This document shows, in pieces, positions 6,421 through 8,695 of a DNA stretch of 8,695 nucleotides. The stretch comes from Prevotellaceae bacterium UBA1787 (lineage in GTDB: Bacteria > Bacteroidota > Bacteroidia > Bacteroidales > Bacteroidaceae): the NCBI GenBank assembly GCA_002315195.1, contig DCGD01000144.1, positions 625-9,319 on the forward strand, read 5' to 3'. The position numbers and the translations under genes are program-made. The notes below the pieces were generated by a model, which was not told the DNA's origin, ran no database searches, and saw only the letters and a program-made list of their open reading frames with translations. Position 1 is the first letter of the stretch. Each line of letters begins with the position of its first letter.

Positions 6421-7608
6421 ATGTGTAATTTTGATCAGGAATTTGAAAGAAGGGGAACAGGTGCTATAAAATATGATGCACTTCAGGCTGAATATGGGCG
6501 AACGGATTTGACCCCCCTGTGGATAGCCGACATGGATTTTGCCACTCCGTCCTTTATTCTCGAAGCCTTGAAGGAGCGTCTGTCCCATCCCATCTTGGGC
6601 TACACCATGCTGCCTGAAAATTATTGGGAAACCGTTTCAGAATGGATATACGCCCATCATGGTTGGCAAGTCGAGCCTGAATGGATGACCTATATCCCCG
6701 GGATTGTGAAAGGCATTGGAATGGTTGTCAATGCCTTGGTCAATAAAAACGAGAAAATCATCATTCAGCCGCCTGTTTACCATCCTTTCAGCCTTGTGCC
6801 CCAGGGAAACCAAAGAGAAGTCGTCATGAATCCATTGAAGCAATTTGAAGATGGTTCTTACGGCATGGATTTCGAGAATCTTGAGAAGGTCACCGACAAG
6901 GACTGCCGTTTGCTGATATTGTCCAATCCACACAACCCCGGAGGTATTGTGTGGGATAGGGAAACCTTGCAGAAACTGGCCCATTTCTGTGCTGAACGTC
7001 ACATTGTCGTGATTTCAGATGAAATACATTGTGACCTTGTCCTTTGGGGGAACAAGCATGTTCCCTTTGCTTCCGTGAGTGAAGCGGCGGCAAATTGCAG
7101 CATCACTTTCGGAGCTCCTACCAAAACATTCAACATGGCGGGCGTTGTGAGTTCATACGCCATTGTGCCCGACAAGGCTTTGAGAGAGCGGTTCTTTGGT
7201 TGGATGCGAGCCAATGAATTCGATTTTTCTCATTTGTTCGCGCCCATTGCTACGTTGGCAGCGTACAGAAAGGGAGAAGCATGGCGCAGAGAGTTGATAC
7301 ACTATTTGGAAGGGAACATGGAAGCACTCGAGCAATTTTGCGTTTCAAGAATGCCTTGCATCAAACCTTTGCGTCCGCAGTCTTCATTTCTTGTATGGTT
7401 GGATTGTCGCAAACTGAAACTGAATCATGAGCAATTGGTCGGTTTGTTTGTAGAAAGCGCCCACCTTGCCCTCAACGATGGAGAAATTTTCGGGTTCGGG
7501 GGAGAAGGTTACATGAGAATCAATGTCGGCACGACTCGGAAAAAACTGATGCAGGCCTTGGAACAGCTTGCCGAGGCGGTTGGGAAATTGACGGTGGCAA
7601 AGCCGTAG
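6421..7608 (+). CDS. MalY/PatB-family PLP-dependent aminotransferase (cystathionine beta-lyase type C-S lyase)
   Basis: This is a fold-type I PLP enzyme. MalY/PatB members cleave the C-S bond of cystathionine or cysteine conjugates to give a thiol, pyruvate and ammonia, feeding methionine synthesis. The 395-residue product has the MalY start FDQEFERRGTGAIKYD, then PLWIADMDFATP near 32-43 and GYTMLPENYW. PLP-site residues are Y120 (PPVYHPF), N172 (SNPHNPGG), D200 (ISDEIHCDLVLW) and the Schiff-base K235 (GAPTKTFNMAG). The C-terminal carboxylate-binding Arg is about residue 366 (GYMRINVGTTRK). The frame is open back to 6301, but the ATG at 6421 gives the usual N terminus and avoids a 107-base overlap with tatD. 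Last gene of the plus cluster. The substrate is inferred; a general aminotransferase role cannot be excluded. Confidence 0.92.
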   Translation: MCNFDQEFERRGTGAIKYDALQAEYGRTDLTPLWIADMDFATPSFILEALKERLSHPILGYTMLPENYWETVSEWIYAHHGWQVEPEWMTYIPGIVKGIGMVVNALVNKNEKIIIQPPVYHPFSLVPQGNQREVVMNPLKQFEDGSYGMDFENLEKVTDKDCRLLILSNPHNPGGIVWDRETLQKLAHFCAERHIVVISDEIHCDLVLWGNKHVPFASVSEAAANCSITFGAPTKTFNMAGVVSSYAIVPDKALRERFFGWMRANEFDFSHLFAPIATLAAYRKGEAWRRELIHYLEGNMEALEQFCVSRMPCIKPLRPQSSFLVWLDCRKLKLNHEQLVGLFVESAHLALNDGEIFGFGGEGYMRINVGTTRKKLMQALEQLAEAVGKLTVAKP

Positions 7609-7953
7609 CGCTGTGTAAATCCGCATACGTTTCTGTTTTAAGGGGCTTTCATCGTGCCACTCCGAACTTCCAAAATAAGATGCTTGGGAGAAAACAGGAC
7701 TTAGGAACGCATCATCTTCAGATAGACATCCCGACCTTTTTCCGCCTCCACGTTGTTGGTCTTTGTATCTCAGTACACGCATCACCCGATTTATGAGCCG
7801 TTGCTCCGATATATCAACAACTCAAGTATGGCAAAATTGGAAGATGCAATCAAGTTGGTCTGAGTTTGGCAATGTTTGCACTACTAACCTTTCGATTCGG
7901 TTTCAGTGACTGGATCGGTCGGCAGGTCCGCCGCGCTTCTTGGTCTTTGGTTA

Positions 7954-8423
7954 TTAGGATGTATACTTTGGCTGGCATCCAACAGGGATGGCAAAGTCGA
8001 AAGCCTTGCAGTTATCTATCCGCTTTCCCGCAAATTTTATGTGTAGGGCGTGTCCCTTGTGTTCCATGCACCTTATTGGTGTCATTTCGTCCAGTACCTC
8101 AGTGAATGAATCGAACTGCTCTCTCAATGTGGTTGATTTCCACACGTGCTTCGTTTATTTTGCTATCATCGCGGAAAAATCGACGGTGTGTGTTATGTTT
8201 GCGTAGAAGCCTGAGGTGAACTTCGCCTCATTTTTTTCTCATTCAACGTGAATGAAAGAAACTTTCTGCTGTTCTTCTCCACCACGAAGGTGAAAAATTT
8301 GTGGTTTCTGTGTGCGGTGTCATCATCGTTTATGGGTAGGCCTGAAGCCTGGGTTTCAGTAAGGGTGCCGCACTGCTTCTTTATGTCAATGTCAATCTGC
8401 ATGAATGTCCGACTTCTCCTCAT
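7954..8423 (-). pseudogene. Possible decayed coding sequence of unknown family
   Basis: Two minus-strand frames may be pieces of one former gene. The first opens at an ATG at 8423 and reads MRRSRTFMQIDIDIKKQ through EKNSRKFLSFTLNEK, with many C- or G-ending codons, until a run of seven A (8237-8231). Staying in frame gives a short tail ending at 8193. Moving one base back gives NEAKFTSGFYANITHTVDF, then a TAA at 8157-8155. After that stop the same frame is open again to 7954, including EMTPIRCMEHKGHALHIKF. That pattern would need one frameshift and one nonsense change. I recognise no domain, and the opposite strand is also partly open, so noncoding DNA that happens to be open remains a real alternative. 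Confidence 0.22.
8212..8237 (+). terminator. Rho-independent-terminator-like hairpin
   Basis: Bases 8212-8218 (tgaggtg) pair with 8224-8230 (cgcctca) as a 7-bp stem including one G-T pair, around the 5-base loop aactt, followed directly by seven T (8231-8237). This is the standard shape of an intrinsic terminator for plus-strand transcription. No confident plus-strand gene lies just before it: malY ends about 600 bases upstream, and the closest open frame (7988-8206) is unsupported. It could end malY read-through or a small RNA, or it could be chance. Confidence 0.5.
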
Positions 8424-8695
8424 GAGTTCGAAAGATTGTGAAAAATTAATGCTTCGGTTTCATAATATTTTTCATTTCAAGAAGGTAAGAACACACTTTT
8501 GGGTATGTTTTTGTACAATATATCACATTTTATGGACCTAAAGTGTGGTTCACCTCAAATCCGCAACTGCTAAGGATATTCCAATTTAGTCAATCACAGG
8601 CAGCAAGGATCCTGTAATATTTGTCCAAGTACAAAAACCGGGCACGCAATCCTTCATGTAGTACACAAATACCCCTTACCCCACAATGCGACTTG

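Larger units (their letters stand above)
7609..8695. other. Gene-poor region, no confident gene
   Basis: These 1087 bases downstream of malY hold only short open stretches on both strands (the longest is 97 codons), none of a family I recognise. Minus-strand stretches at 7701-7821 and 7954-8423 look protein-like in codon choice (third positions rich in G/C in places) but are interrupted by frame changes and stops. A terminator-like hairpin lies at 8212-8237 on the plus strand. Nothing identifiable was seen at 8542-8695: no tRNA, integrase site or repeat array. A gene cut off by the window edge cannot be excluded. Confidence 0.6.

Noticed and set aside
7633..7697. Inverted repeat ctgtttt (7633-7639) with aaaacag (7691-7697) as a malY terminator
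   Set aside because: The arms are only 7 bp, A/T-rich and about 50 bases apart, with no T run after the second arm.
8541..8580. ggttcacctcaaatcc resembling a tRNA T-arm
   Set aside because: The spacing within the loop is wrong, and no acceptor, D or anticodon arms can be formed around it.
8571..8634. Weak nested stem (acagg/cctgt, atatt/aatat) near the window end
   Set aside because: The stems are 5 bp each with unpaired interiors and no flanking terminator or riboswitch features; this is expected by chance.

Overview
The window looks like a chromosomal segment of a Bacteroidales bacterium, possibly a Prevotellaceae member. The reasons are a PorQ-type component of the type IX secretion system (a Bacteroidota system), a TonB of the Bacteroidota type, promoter-like boxes of the form TAnnTTTG, and the gene order porQ-cmk-ispH, which I recall from Porphyromonas and relatives. 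Most of it is housekeeping sequence. I found no insertion sequence, CRISPR array, rRNA or tRNA.

Layout. (1) Bases 1-644 (+) hold the 3' end of atpG, the ATP synthase gamma subunit. (2) A perfect 19-bp hairpin at 679-723 separates it from a convergent minus-strand cluster. In transcription order that cluster is porQ (3472-2468), cmk (2395-1706) and ispH (1636-773). (3) A 337-base divergent intergenic region (3473-3809) carries two back-to-back promoter-like elements. (4) A tight plus-strand cluster follows: tonB-like (3810-4589), a trans-polyprenyl diphosphate synthase (4601-5572), a TatD-family nuclease (5610-6407) and a MalY/PatB-type C-S lyase (6421-7608). Its gaps are 11, 37 and 13 bases, so it is probably one operon. 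(5) Bases 7609-8695 contain no gene I can identify. They hold a rho-independent-terminator-like hairpin on the plus strand and scattered open stretches, mainly minus strand, that may be decayed coding sequence.

How the genes fit together. IspH makes IPP and DMAPP at the end of the MEP pathway, and the polyprenyl synthase consumes them, so both divergent clusters contain isoprenoid genes. PorQ (outer membrane, secretion) and the TonB-like protein (inner membrane to outer membrane energy transfer) both serve the cell envelope. Cmk, TatD and MalY are general nucleotide, DNA-repair and sulfur amino-acid functions.

No convincing new system is visible. The most uncertain part, and the part most worth rechecking, is the gene-poor last 1.1 kb.
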